Source: Mycobacterium sp. PO1
Lineage (GTDB): Bacteria; Actinomycetota; Actinomycetes; Mycobacteriales; Mycobacteriaceae
Direction of reading: 5' to 3'
NCBI RefSeq assembly: GCF_017312405.1
Contig: NZ_BLTG01000082.1
Span: 1 to 34,373 of the forward strand
Length of the DNA: 34,373 bases
Part shown: piece by piece, positions 17,337-25,454 of the stretch
How the letters are laid out: each line of letters starts with the position of its first letter
How positions within the stretch are numbered: the first letter of the stretch is position 1
The notes under the pieces: generated by a model
Databases searched by the model: none
Seen by the model: the letters and a program-made list of their open reading frames with translations, nothing else
What the model was told of the DNA's origin: nothing
Made by a program: the position numbers and the translations under genes

Positions 17337-18088
17337 GACAGTGCCGGGCTGGACGCCTGAGCCCAGAACCGTTTCGGGATACGCCCGGCTCCCCGGGCCA
17401 GGTGCCCGGCCTTCACCGCGGCGGCCATCGCCGCCGCCATGGCCGGCGGATCCGCGGCGCGGGTCACCGCGGTGGCCAGCAGGACCGCGTCGCATCCCAG
17501 CTCCATCGCCAGCGCGGCGTCGCTGGCGGTGCCGATGCCGGCGTCCAGGATCACCGGCACGCCGGCCTGTTCGACGATCATCTCGATATTGTGCGGATTG
17601 GCGATGCCCAGCCCGGTGCCGATCGGTGAGCCCAGCGGCATCACGGCCGCACAGCCGGTGTCTTCGAGCCGGCGCGCGAGAACCGGGTCATCGTTGGTGT
17701 AGGGCAGCACCGTGAAGCCGTCGTCGACCAATTGCTCTGCCGCCCTGACCAGTTCGACCGCGTCGGGCAGCAGGGTCCGTTCGTCGGCGATCACCTCGAG
17801 CTTGACCCAGTCGGTCTGCAGCGCCTCGCGGGCCAGTTGGGCGGTCAGCACCGCCTCGGCCGCGCCGCGGCATCCCGCCGTGTTGGGCAGCGCGGTGATG
17901 CCGAGCCGGGTGAGCAGTTCGAGAACTCCGGTGCCGCCGTCGGCGTCCACTCGTCGCAGCGCGACGGTGGTCAGCTCGGTCTGCGAGGCGCGCAACGCGG
18001 CTTCGAGTACCGCCAGGTTGGCCGCCCCGCCGGTGCCCAGGATCAGCCGGGACCCGAATTCGCGGCCGGCGATGGTCAGCTCAGCCAC
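17333..18088 (-). CDS. thiG: thiazole synthase ThiG
   Basis: A 251-residue TIM-barrel enzyme that builds the thiazole phosphate of thiamine from deoxyxylulose 5-phosphate, dehydroglycine from ThiO, and sulfur carried by the ThiS C-terminus. The Schiff-base lysine is K96 in WVKLEV. Other family motifs are LILGTGG at the N-terminus, PNTAGCRGAAEAV, VMPLGSPIGTGLG and DAGIGTASDAALAMELG. GTG 18088 overlaps the thiS stop by 8 bp and its stop overlaps the SGNH gene, so it is coupled at both ends. Acts in the cytosol as a complex with ThiS. Equivalent of Rv0417. Confidence 0.97.
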   Translation of the reverse strand: MAELTIAGREFGSRLILGTGGAANLAVLEAALRASQTELTTVALRRVDADGGTGVLELLTRLGITALPNTAGCRGAAEAVLTAQLAREALQTDWVKLEVIADERTLLPDAVELVRAAEQLVDDGFTVLPYTNDDPVLARRLEDTGCAAVMPLGSPIGTGLGIANPHNIEMIVEQAGVPVILDAGIGTASDAALAMELGCDAVLLATAVTRAADPPAMAAAMAAAVKAGHLARGAGRIPKRFWAQASSPALS

Positions 18089-18278
18089 CTTGCACCGCCG
18101 TCACCACGTCGATCTTCGCACCGTCCGGCACCGGGGTGCCCCACTGTGAGCGCGGCAGCACCGACAGGTCCACCGCGACCGCAATCCCTTTGTCCGGGAA
18201 GCCGAGCCGCGTCAGCAGTCCGCCGACCGTGGTCGGGCCGTCGAGCTCCACCGCCTCGTCGTTCACCGTGACTTTCAA
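18081..18278 (-). CDS. thiS: sulfur carrier protein ThiS
   Basis: A 65-residue ubiquitin-like protein that ends in the required Gly-Gly, which is adenylated and converted to a thiocarboxylate to deliver sulfur to ThiG. The core PDKGIAVAVDLSVLPRSQW and DGAKIDVVTAVQGG stretches are typical. The start is a TTG at 18278, overlapping the thiO stop as TTGA; a GGAGG site lies about 7 nt upstream. A longer frame exists upstream but it runs inside thiO, so it is rejected. Equivalent of Rv0416. Confidence 0.93.
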   Translation of the reverse strand: MKVTVNDEAVELDGPTTVGGLLTRLGFPDKGIAVAVDLSVLPRSQWGTPVPDGAKIDVVTAVQGG

Positions 18279-19288
18279 CCTCGCACCTCCGCACCTCTCA
18301 TCGCCGTCAACTCCCGGGCCACCGTCTCTGCGGTCCACGGCGCCAGCAGGAACCCGGAACGCCCGTGCCCGGTGGCCACCAGCGTGCGTTCGTCGAGGCG
18401 GCCGACGACGGGCAGATTGTCCGGGGTCATCGGCCGCAGACCGGCCGCACATTCGGCGAACTCGTACTCGCCCAGCGCGGGCAGCACCGCGCACGCGTCG
18501 TCGAGCAGGTCCCGGACACCGCCGACGGTCGGCGCCGTGTCGCGGCCGTGCTCGTACTGCGTCGCGCCCACCACCACGCCGTCGTGGCGGGGCACGAGAT
18601 AGACCTGGCGACCGTGCACCCGGGCACGGATCACCCGATGCGGCACCGGCATACAGCCGCGGCGCCAGCGTAGCCGCAGCACCTCACCCTTCACCGGGCG
18701 CACCGCCAACCCGGGCCACAACGCCGGCGCGTCGATGCCGTTGGCGATCACGACCGCGTCGGCGTCGTCGACCTCGGACAATTCCGCGACCGCGGGCGCC
18801 CACCGCACCCCCAGCCGGTCGCAGTGCGCGGCAAGTGCGTCGACCACCAGGCGGTTGTCGACCGCGAGTTCGGTGTCGGCGACGAAGCCGTGCCGGATGC
18901 CCTGGGCCAGAAGAGGTTCGACGTCGCGCGCCGTGGACGTCGGCGTCACCGGGTGCCCCTGCGCCGACAGCCAGTCGGCCACCGTCTTGAGGTCGGCCGC
19001 GTCGGCCCGGTCCACGGCGACCACCAGCGACCCCCTCGCGGTCACCACCTCGGCCGGCAGGCCGTCGAGAAACCCCGAGTTCCACAGCTGCAGTGAGGCC
19101 AGCCCGATCTGCAGCAGACGCTCCTCACCGGGCCAGCCCTCGCTGTGCGGGGCGAGCATTCCACCGGCCACCCAGGACGCCCCGCGTTCGGTGCTGCGGT
19201 GCACCCGGACAGCCCAGCCGTCCTGCGCCGCGCGACGCGCGACGGCCAGGCCGATCACGCCGCCGCCGATGACGGCCAGTGCGGGCAT
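18275..19288 (-). CDS. thiO: glycine oxidase ThiO
   Basis: A 337-residue FAD oxidase of the DAO family. It oxidises glycine to dehydroglycine (iminoacetate) for thiazole synthesis, replacing ThiH in aerobes. The dinucleotide motif GGGVIG is at 8-13; WVAGGMLAPHSEGWPGEERL, VVGATQYEHGRDTAPT, GLRPMTPDNLP and ATGHGRSGFLLAP are family blocks. ATG 19288 lies 6 nt after the GGGAG of the upstream TPP riboswitch. The stop overlaps the thiS start. First gene of the nine-gene minus-strand run. Equivalent of Rv0415. Confidence 0.96.
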   Translation of the reverse strand: MPALAVIGGGVIGLAVARRAAQDGWAVRVHRSTERGASWVAGGMLAPHSEGWPGEERLLQIGLASLQLWNSGFLDGLPAEVVTARGSLVVAVDRADAADLKTVADWLSAQGHPVTPTSTARDVEPLLAQGIRHGFVADTELAVDNRLVVDALAAHCDRLGVRWAPAVAELSEVDDADAVVIANGIDAPALWPGLAVRPVKGEVLRLRWRRGCMPVPHRVIRARVHGRQVYLVPRHDGVVVGATQYEHGRDTAPTVGGVRDLLDDACAVLPALGEYEFAECAAGLRPMTPDNLPVVGRLDERTLVATGHGRSGFLLAPWTAETVARELTAMRGAEVRG

Positions 19289-19294
19289 GGTGAT

Positions 19295-19382
19295 CTCCCT
19301 TCGCCGGCATGACCCGGATCAGGTGTGACGGTACGAGCGGCGCGCTCACTCTCAGCCCCCGTGGCCCGGGGCTCCCGTGCGG
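19295..19382 (-). promoter_or_regulatory. TPP riboswitch of the thiO operon
   Basis: Read on the minus strand, the THI-box blocks occur in order: CGGGAGCC (19377-19370), CTGAGAG, ACCG, ACCTGATCC, GGGTCATGCC and GGCGAAGGGAG. Hairpins AGCCCC/GGGGCT and GAGC/GCTC fill the variable P3 and P3a arms. GGGTCATGCC differs by one base from the more common GGGTAATGCC, as in other actinobacterial copies I recall. The terminal GGGAG (19299-19295) is the thiO ribosome site, 6 nt from the ATG, so translational control is likely. Confidence 0.94.
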
Positions 19383-19391
19383 TCGGTTACC

Positions 19392-19397
19392 AGCCTA
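19392..19397 (-). promoter_or_regulatory. candidate -10 box of the thiO operon
   Basis: TAGGCT on the minus strand fits TANNNT. Transcription would begin about 19385, at the very 5' edge of the TPP aptamer. It lies only 14 bp from the oppositely directed thiE -10, so the two promoters share upstream DNA. Confidence 0.45.
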
Positions 19398-19411
19398 CGT
19401 GCCGGCGGCAC

Positions 19412-19417
19412 TAGCGT
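19412..19417 (+). promoter_or_regulatory. candidate -10 box of thiE, leaderless
   Basis: TAGCGT fits TANNNT and ends 7 nt before GTG 19425. A transcript from here would have no 5' leader and hence no riboswitch, unlike the divergent thiO operon. Confidence 0.5.
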
Positions 19418-19424
19418 TCGACGT

Positions 19425-20114
19425 GTGCGTGAAGCCCCGAGCCCCGCGGCCACCCGACTGGGGACGGCGTCGCTGTATCTGTGCACCGACGCCCGCCGCG
19501 AACGCGGCGACCTGGCCCAATTCGCCGACGCCGCACTGGCCGGCGGCGTCGACATCATCCAGTTGCGGGACAAGGGTTCGGCGGGTGAACAGCGCTTCGG
19601 CCCGCTGGAGGCCCGTCAGGAGTTGGCGGCCCTGGCCATCCTGGCCGAGGCCGCGCGCCGGCACGGGGCGCTGCTGGCGGTCAACGACCGAGCCGACATC
19701 GCACGCGCCGCGGGCGCCGACATCCTGCACCTGGGTCAGGACGACCTGCCGTTGCCGCTGGCCCGCGACATCGTCGGCGACACGCTGATCGGCCGCTCCA
19801 CGCACGACGTGGACCAGCTGCGCGCCGCGCTGGCCGACGGCCCGGAACAGCCGGACTACTTCTGCGTCGGGCCGTGCTGGCCGACACCGACCAAGCCGGG
19901 CCGGCACGCCCCGGGGCTCGACCTGGTCCGCGCCGCAGCCGCCACCGGCACCGACACGCCGTGGTTCGCGATCGGCGGCATCGACGCCGAACGGCTGCCC
20001 GACGTGCTGGCCGCGGGGGCGCGCCGCGTCGTGGTGGTGCGCGCCGTCACCGCCGCCGAGGATCCGGCCGCGGCGGCCCGAGCGCTGAAGGAACTGCTCA
20101 GCTCTGCGGATTGA
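19425..20114 (+). CDS. thiE: thiamine-phosphate synthase ThiE
   Basis: A 229-residue TIM-barrel enzyme that joins HMP-PP (from ThiD) and thiazole phosphate (from ThiG) into thiamine monophosphate. Motifs in order: LRDK (47-50), VNDRADIA (87-94), HLGQDDLP (102-109), STHD (125-128), CVGPCWPTPTKPGR (147-160) and AIGGI. GTG 19425 is chosen because it lies 7 nt from a TAGCGT -10; the upstream open frame runs through the riboswitch and is not coding. Divergent from thiO. The last 17 bp overlap the convergent mutT3. Equivalent of Rv0414c. Confidence 0.95.
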   Translation: MREAPSPAATRLGTASLYLCTDARRERGDLAQFADAALAGGVDIIQLRDKGSAGEQRFGPLEARQELAALAILAEAARRHGALLAVNDRADIARAAGADILHLGQDDLPLPLARDIVGDTLIGRSTHDVDQLRAALADGPEQPDYFCVGPCWPTPTKPGRHAPGLDLVRAAAATGTDTPWFAIGGIDAERLPDVLAAGARRVVVVRAVTAAEDPAAAARALKELLSSAD

Positions 20115-20589
20115 CCAGCAGCGGGATCTCCGCCGCGACGGTGCGCAGCCGCGCCCAACTGGCGGCGAACCCCGGATGCAGCGGCAGACCGGTCACGTCG
20201 TCCTCGACCACCCAGCGCAGCTCGGCGCTCTCCCGGTTGGGCACGGTGTCGAGTTGCTCGACGGCGTCGGCGATGACGGTCGTGTAGGTCCACCCGGTCA
20301 CCTCCGCGGTCACCACGGTCGTGCGGACAGTGAGCTGATCGACCGCCAACCCGGCTTCCTCGTGGGCCTCGCGGACCGCGGCCTGCTCCGGGGTCTCGTG
20401 GCTGTCGCGGGCGCCGCCCGGCAACCCCCACGTGCCGCCCTGGTGACTCCACGGCGCCCGGTGCTGCAGCAACACCGCGGCGACGCCGCCGGGACCGGGG
20501 GCCCGCAGCAGCAGACCGGCCGCGCCGTAGCGGCCCCAGTAGGCCGCGCCACTGGCCGACACCACCCAACCGTCACCGTCGCCGCGCAC
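20098..20589 (-). CDS. mutT3: Nudix hydrolase MutT3
   Basis: A 163-residue Nudix pyrophosphohydrolase. The Nudix box Gx5Ex7REUxEExGU is intact from G59 to L81 with E65, R73, E74, E77 and E78. M. tuberculosis MutT3 (Rv0413) shares the RGDGDGWVVS start, the WSHQGGTWGLPGGARDSHET core and the NRESAELRWV stretch. The family removes oxidised or non-canonical nucleotides; MutT3 has been linked to 8-oxo-dGTP clean-up, but its in vivo substrate is uncertain. It is shorter than I recall for Rv0413, mainly at the C-terminus. GTG 20589 lies 6 nt after a TATCCT -10 box. Confidence 0.92.
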   Translation of the reverse strand: MRGDGDGWVVSASGAAYWGRYGAAGLLLRAPGPGGVAAVLLQHRAPWSHQGGTWGLPGGARDSHETPEQAAVREAHEEAGLAVDQLTVRTTVVTAEVTGWTYTTVIADAVEQLDTVPNRESAELRWVVEDDVTGLPLHPGFAASWARLRTVAAEIPLLVNPQS

Positions 20590-20595
20590 CCGTTC

Positions 20596-20601
20596 AGGAT
20601 A
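20596..20601 (-). promoter_or_regulatory. candidate -10 box of mutT3, leaderless
   Basis: TATCCT on the minus strand fits TANNNT and leaves 6 nt to GTG 20589, the geometry expected for a leaderless mycobacterial transcript. Confidence 0.5.
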
Positions 20602-20688
20602 GGTAACCGGTCGGCTGTGGGGTGATCTCGGGCTCGCCGGCGCCGCGAATCCCCCCGCGCCCTCCGATCAACTCTTAGACTTCTTTTA

Positions 20689-20694
20689 TAGAGT
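20689..20694 (+). promoter_or_regulatory. candidate -10 box of the glnX-glnH-pknG operon
   Basis: TAGAGT fits TANNNT within an AT-rich run, TTTTATAGAGT. It would start transcription near 20701 and give a leader of about 50 nt before GTG 20753. The rest of the 20590-20752 gap shows nothing else recognisable. Confidence 0.4.
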
Positions 20695-20752
20695 GGGGGC
20701 CAGTCGGAACGACCGCCGGAAAGATCGAGCTCAAGATGGGGTCCGGGTAGAC

Positions 20753-22072
20753 GTGACTGTGGAGTTGGCGCATCCATCGACCGAACCCCTCGCGTCGCGG
20801 TCGCCTACGACGCCGTCGCATCCGCGGTGGTGGTTCCTGTGGACCACCCCCGGACGGATCCTGTCCATCGGGTTCGTGCTCGCGGCACTGGTCATCGCCA
20901 GCGCGTTCGCGACGTCGACGACCATCAACAACCGCCAGGCGGCGCTGACCACCGTCCTCGACCACACCGAACCGCTGTCGTTCGCGGCGGGCCAGCTGTA
21001 CACGACGCTGTCGGTCGCCGACGCCGCCGCCGCCACCGCGTTCATCGCCGGCACCGAGCCACAACCCGTGCGGCAACGCTACGAGCAGGCCATCACCGAC
21101 GCGGCCGTAGCCGTCACCCGGGCTTCCAGCGGGCTCACCGACGAACCGATGGTCCAGCTGCTGGGCCGCATCAACGCCCGGCTCGCCGTCTACACCGGGC
21201 TGGTCGAGACCGCCCGGACCAACAACCGGGCCGGCAATCCGGTCGGGTCGTCCTACCTGTCCGAGGCGTCGTCGATGATGCAGCAGGAGATCCTGCCCGA
21301 CGCCCAGCGGCTCTACGAGGTCACCTCGGGGCGGGTGGACGCCGAGACCACCGCGTCCACGCGCATTCCGCTGCCGGTGATCCTGATCGTGCTCTCCACC
21401 CTGCTGTTCGGCGTGTTCGCCAACCGCTGGCTGGCCAAACGCACCCGACGACGGGTCAACATCGGCTTCGTCGCCGGCGGCATGGCGGTGCTGATCATGC
21501 TGATCTGGGTGGGCACCGCGCTGATCATCTCCACGGTCGACAGCCGCAGCGCCAAGGACACCGCCGCCGAGTCGCTCAAGACCATCACGTCGCTGGCGAT
21601 CACCGCCCAGCAGGCCCGCGCCGACGAGACGCTGTCCCTGATCCGGCGCGGCGATGAGAACGTGCGCAAGCAGTCCTACTACCAGCGCATCGAGCAGATG
21701 CAGCAGCAGCTGGCGCAGTACCTGGCGCGCGAGGACTCGATCGACAAGGCCGACCTGGCCGACGCCCAGCAACTGCTCGAACGCTGGCGCGCGGCCGACG
21801 ACCGGATCACCGCCTACATCGCGGTCGGCAACTATCAGGCCGCCACCCAGGTGGCCCTGGGCACCGGGGAGGACGACTCCACCCCGGCGTTCGACAAGCT
21901 GGACGAGGCGCTGAGCCAGGGCATCGAGCAGAGCCGCAACCAGCTGCGTTCCGACATCGTCAACGCGCGCCGGGTGCTGTCCGGCTCGACGGTGGGGGCT
22001 GCGGCGCTGAGTGTGGTGGCGGCGATCTCGGTCGCGCTGGGCATCTGGCCGCGACTCAGTGAGTACAGGTAG
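20753..22072 (+). CDS. glnX: membrane sensor GlnX
   Basis: A 439-residue integral membrane protein, equivalent of Rv0412c. It has four membrane helices: about 35-57, 205-225, 233-257 and 410-432. They bracket two extracytoplasmic helical domains of about 145 residues each, which look like an internal duplication. GlnX is reported to pass the aspartate/glutamate signal detected by lipoprotein GlnH across the membrane to kinase PknG. GTG 20753 is preferred to GTG 20693 because the latter lies inside the candidate -10 box, and the resulting length matches the M. tuberculosis protein as I recall it; GTG 20759 is also possible. glnH starts 12 bp downstream. Confidence 0.9.
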   Translation: MTVELAHPSTEPLASRSPTTPSHPRWWFLWTTPGRILSIGFVLAALVIASAFATSTTINNRQAALTTVLDHTEPLSFAAGQLYTTLSVADAAAATAFIAGTEPQPVRQRYEQAITDAAVAVTRASSGLTDEPMVQLLGRINARLAVYTGLVETARTNNRAGNPVGSSYLSEASSMMQQEILPDAQRLYEVTSGRVDAETTASTRIPLPVILIVLSTLLFGVFANRWLAKRTRRRVNIGFVAGGMAVLIMLIWVGTALIISTVDSRSAKDTAAESLKTITSLAITAQQARADETLSLIRRGDENVRKQSYYQRIEQMQQQLAQYLAREDSIDKADLADAQQLLERWRAADDRITAYIAVGNYQAATQVALGTGEDDSTPAFDKLDEALSQGIEQSRNQLRSDIVNARRVLSGSTVGAAALSVVAAISVALGIWPRLSEYR

Positions 22073-22084
22073 AACGGCTACACG

Positions 22085-23056
22085 ATGAGAAGAGCATGGG
22101 CATCCCTGGCAGCGGCGGCATTGCTGACCGTTCTGACCGCGTGCTCGGAGGCGGCTCCGGTGGTTCCGGATCCGGGGGTGACGCTGGCGCCGCCCACGCC
22201 CGCCGGCATGGAGGAACTGCCGCCGGAGCCGGCCCAGCCGCCGACGCCGGCCGAGGACGACTGCGACCGCACCGCGAGCCTGCGCCCGTTCGACACCGAG
22301 GAGGAGGCTGACGAGGCCGTCGCCAACATCCGCAAACGTGGACGGCTGATCGTCGGCCTGGACATCGGCAGCAACCTGTTCAGCTTCCGGGACCCGATCA
22401 CCGGCGAGATCACCGGCTTCGACGTCGACATCGCCGGGGAGATCGCGCGCGACATCTTCGGCACCCCGGCCCAGGTGGAGTACCGGATCCTGTCCTCGGC
22501 CGACCGCGTCTCGGCGCTGGAGAACAACGAGGTCGACGTCGTGGTCAAGACGATGACCATCACCTGCGCGCGCAAGGAGCTGGTGAACTTCTCCACGGTG
22601 TACCTCAACGCCAACCAGCGCATCCTGGCGCCCCGCGACTCGCCGATCCGCCAACCCGGCGACCTGTCCGGCAAACGGGTGTGCGTGGCCAAGGGCACCA
22701 CGTCGCTCAACCGGCTCCAGCAGATCACCCCGCCGCCGATCATCGTCGGGGTGGAGACCTGGGCGGACTGCCTGGTGGCGATGCAGCAGCGCCAGGTCGA
22801 CGCGGTCAGCACCGACGACTCGATCCTGGCCGGCCTGGTCGCCCAGGACCCCTACCTGCACATCGTGGGCCCCACGCTGAACGAAGAGCCCTACGGCATC
22901 GGGATCAACAAGCAGAACACCGGGCTGGTGCGCTACGTGAACGGGACGCTGGAGCGGATCCGCCGCGACGGCACGTGGAACACGCTGTACCGCAAGTGGC
23001 TGACCGTGCTCGGGCCCGCCCCGGCCCCGCCCCGCGCGAGGTACGTCGAAGAATGA
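22085..23056 (+). CDS. glnH: solute-binding lipoprotein GlnH
   Basis: A 323-residue lipoprotein. Signal peptide with lipobox LTAC, Cys20. A Pro/Ala/Glu-rich tether spans about 21-60. The type-II periplasmic-binding fold starts near 80 with RLIVGLDIGSNLFSFRDP, typical of polar amino acid binders (GITGFDVD-type block follows). In M. tuberculosis (Rv0411c) it binds aspartate and glutamate and signals through GlnX to PknG rather than feeding an importer; no ABC permease is present nearby, which fits. ATG 22085; the stop overlaps the pknG start (ATGA). Confidence 0.94.
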   Translation: MRRAWASLAAAALLTVLTACSEAAPVVPDPGVTLAPPTPAGMEELPPEPAQPPTPAEDDCDRTASLRPFDTEEEADEAVANIRKRGRLIVGLDIGSNLFSFRDPITGEITGFDVDIAGEIARDIFGTPAQVEYRILSSADRVSALENNEVDVVVKTMTITCARKELVNFSTVYLNANQRILAPRDSPIRQPGDLSGKRVCVAKGTTSLNRLQQITPPPIIVGVETWADCLVAMQQRQVDAVSTDDSILAGLVAQDPYLHIVGPTLNEEPYGIGINKQNTGLVRYVNGTLERIRRDGTWNTLYRKWLTVLGPAPAPPRARYVEE

Positions 23057-25341
23057 CCGAGCCCAACAACACCGACGACACCGACGACCTGGTCGACCCC
23101 GGCACCCAGCCGGCCAGCCTCGACGAGATGGACATGGAGTCGGTGGCCACGATGCGGCCGATGTCCACCCAGGCGGTGTTCCGGCCCGATTTCGACGACG
23201 ACGATGACGACCTGCTGGTGCACACCGGGGACACCGAGCCGCAGGAGCACACCACGACGCTGACCCGCAACCTGGCGCCGACCCGGCGCCTGGGCGGCGG
23301 GCTGGTCGAGATCCCGCGGGTTCCTGCAGTCGATCCGCAGGCCGCGCTGATGGTCAACCCGGTGGTGGCCGAGTCGAAACGGTTCTGCTGGAACTGCGGA
23401 CGGCCGGTGGGCCGGTCCACACCGGCCGGCAAAGCCCTGTCCGAGGGCTGGTGCCCGCACTGCGGCAGCGCGTACTCCTTCGTGCCGCAGCTGGGCGTCG
23501 GGGACATCGTCGCCGACCAGTACGAGATCAAGGGCTGCATCGCCCACGGCGGGCTGGGCTGGGTGTATCTGGCGTTCGACAAGAACGTCAACGACCGGCC
23601 GGTGGTGCTCAAGGGGCTGGTGCACTCCGGCGACGCCGAAGCCCAGGCGATCGCGATGGCCGAGCGCCAGTTCCTGGCCGAGGTGACCCACCCCGGGATC
23701 GTCAAGATCTACAACTTCGTCGAGCACGACGACAAGCACGGCAACCCGGTCGGCTACATCGTGATGGAGTACGTCGGCGGCACCTCGCTGAAGCAGGCCA
23801 CCCGGCTGACCCGGTCCGACGGCGTCCGGCTGGAGGTGGCCGAGGCCATCGGCTACATGCTCGAGATCCTGCCGGCGCTGGGCTACCTGCATTCCATCGG
23901 CCTGGTCTACAACGACCTCAAGCCCGAGAACATCATGGTCACCGAGGACCAGCTCAAGCTCATCGACCTCGGTGCGGTGTCGCGGATCAACTCGTTCGGC
24001 TACCTGTACGGCACCCCGGGCTATCAGGCCCCCGAGATCGTCAAGACCGGCCCCACCGTCGCCACCGACATCTACACGGTGGGCCGCACGCTGGCCGCGC
24101 TGACGCTGCGCCTGCGCACGCGCAACGGGCGCTACGTCGACGGTTTGCCGGAAGACGATCCGGTACTGGCCACCTACGACTCGTTCGGCCGGCTGCTGCG
24201 CCGCGCCATCGACCCGGACCCGCGACGCCGCTTCGCGACCGCGGAGGAGATGTCGAGCCAGCTGATGGGTGTGCTGCGCGAGGTGGTGGCCCGCGACAGC
24301 GGAGTGCCCCGGCCCGGCCTGTCGGGGGTGTTCAGTCCGTCCCGGTCGACGTTCGGCATCGACCTGCTCGTCGCGCACACCGACGTCTACGTCGACGGAC
24401 AGGTGCACTCGGAGAAGCTGACCGCCCAGGAGATCGTCAAGGCGTTGCAGGTTCCGCTGGTCGACCCGACCGACATCGGGGCGGCGGTGTTGTCGGCAAC
24501 CGTGCTGAGTCAGCCTGTGCAGACGCTGGATTCGTTGCGGGCGGCCCGGCACGGCGCGCTGGACTCCGACGGCGTCGACCTCAGCGAGTCGGTGGAGCTG
24601 CCACTGATGGAGGTCCGCGCGCTGCTGGATCTCGGCGACGTCGCCAAGGCCACCCGCAAGCTCGACGACCTGGCCGAGCGGGTCGGGTGGCGGTGGCGGC
24701 TGGTGTGGTTCCGCGCCGTCTCCGAGTTGCTGACCGCTGACTACGATTCGGCGACAAAGCATTTCAGCGAGGTGCTGGACACCCTGCCGGGCGAGTTGGC
24801 CCCCAAGCTGGCCCTGGCGGCCACCGCGGAGCTGAGCGGATCGGCCGACGAGCGCACGTTCTACGACACCGTCTGGTCCACCGACCACGGGATCATCTCG
24901 GCCGGATTCGGGCTGGCCCGCGCGCTGTCGGCGCAGGGCGAGCGGGACGCCGCCGTGCGCACACTCGACGAAGTGCCCGCCACGTCAAGGCATTTCACCA
25001 CCGCCCGGCTGACGAGCGCGGTCACGCTGCTGTCCGGTCGTTCGGCCAGTGAGATCACCGAGAAACACATCCGCGACGCCGCACGGCGCGTGGAGGCCCT
25101 GCCCGACACCGAGCCGAGGGTGCTGCAGATCAGGGCGCTGGTGCTGGGAACCGCGATGGACTGGCTGTCGGACAACACCGCCAGCACCAACCACATCCTG
25201 GGTTTCCCGTTCACCGAGCACGGCCTGCAACTCGGCGTGGAGGCGTCGCTGCGCAGCCTGGCCCGGGTGGCGCCCACCCAGGCCCACCGCTATGCGCTCG
25301 TCGACCTGGCCAACAGCGTGCGGCCGACGTCGACCTTCTGA
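23053..25341 (+). CDS. pknG: serine/threonine protein kinase PknG
   Basis: A 762-residue soluble kinase. An acidic N-terminal tail with several Asp runs (1-60) holds autophosphorylation sites. A rubredoxin-like metal site follows, CWNC...CPHC at about 112-136. Next comes the kinase domain (about 155-405) with an invariant Lys in VVLKGL and a catalytic loop YNDLKPEN, where Tyr-Asn-Asp replaces the usual His-Arg-Asp, as in known PknG proteins. Helical TPR repeats occupy about 420-762. PknG phosphorylates GarA and so controls TCA-cycle and glutamate flux. ATG 23053 overlaps the glnH stop. A strong hairpin follows the stop. Confidence 0.97.
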   Translation: MTEPNNTDDTDDLVDPGTQPASLDEMDMESVATMRPMSTQAVFRPDFDDDDDDLLVHTGDTEPQEHTTTLTRNLAPTRRLGGGLVEIPRVPAVDPQAALMVNPVVAESKRFCWNCGRPVGRSTPAGKALSEGWCPHCGSAYSFVPQLGVGDIVADQYEIKGCIAHGGLGWVYLAFDKNVNDRPVVLKGLVHSGDAEAQAIAMAERQFLAEVTHPGIVKIYNFVEHDDKHGNPVGYIVMEYVGGTSLKQATRLTRSDGVRLEVAEAIGYMLEILPALGYLHSIGLVYNDLKPENIMVTEDQLKLIDLGAVSRINSFGYLYGTPGYQAPEIVKTGPTVATDIYTVGRTLAALTLRLRTRNGRYVDGLPEDDPVLATYDSFGRLLRRAIDPDPRRRFATAEEMSSQLMGVLREVVARDSGVPRPGLSGVFSPSRSTFGIDLLVAHTDVYVDGQVHSEKLTAQEIVKALQVPLVDPTDIGAAVLSATVLSQPVQTLDSLRAARHGALDSDGVDLSESVELPLMEVRALLDLGDVAKATRKLDDLAERVGWRWRLVWFRAVSELLTADYDSATKHFSEVLDTLPGELAPKLALAATAELSGSADERTFYDTVWSTDHGIISAGFGLARALSAQGERDAAVRTLDEVPATSRHFTTARLTSAVTLLSGRSASEITEKHIRDAARRVEALPDTEPRVLQIRALVLGTAMDWLSDNTASTNHILGFPFTEHGLQLGVEASLRSLARVAPTQAHRYALVDLANSVRPTSTF

Positions 25342-25347
25342 ATCGCC

Positions 25348-25373
25348 CCAGCAACCACGGATTCGGTTGCTGG
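25348..25373 (+). terminator. hairpin downstream of pknG
   Basis: CCAGCAACC and GGTTGCTGG form a perfect 9-bp stem with an 8-nt loop, starting 7 nt after the pknG stop. There is no T-tract, as is common for actinobacterial terminator-like hairpins. Its position ends the glnX-glnH-pknG operon. Confidence 0.65.
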
Positions 25374-25454
25374 ACGCCCCGGCCGTCCCCGCCGACCGCG
25401 GGCCACCCGCGAAATTACATCGCTGTGGTCAATAAACCTGCAGTTCAGGCGGTT

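Noticed and set aside
18279..18494. Longer ThiS protein starting inside thiO
   Set aside because: ThiS proteins are about 65 residues; the extension reads thiO in another frame and a TTG start fits with the GGAGG site.
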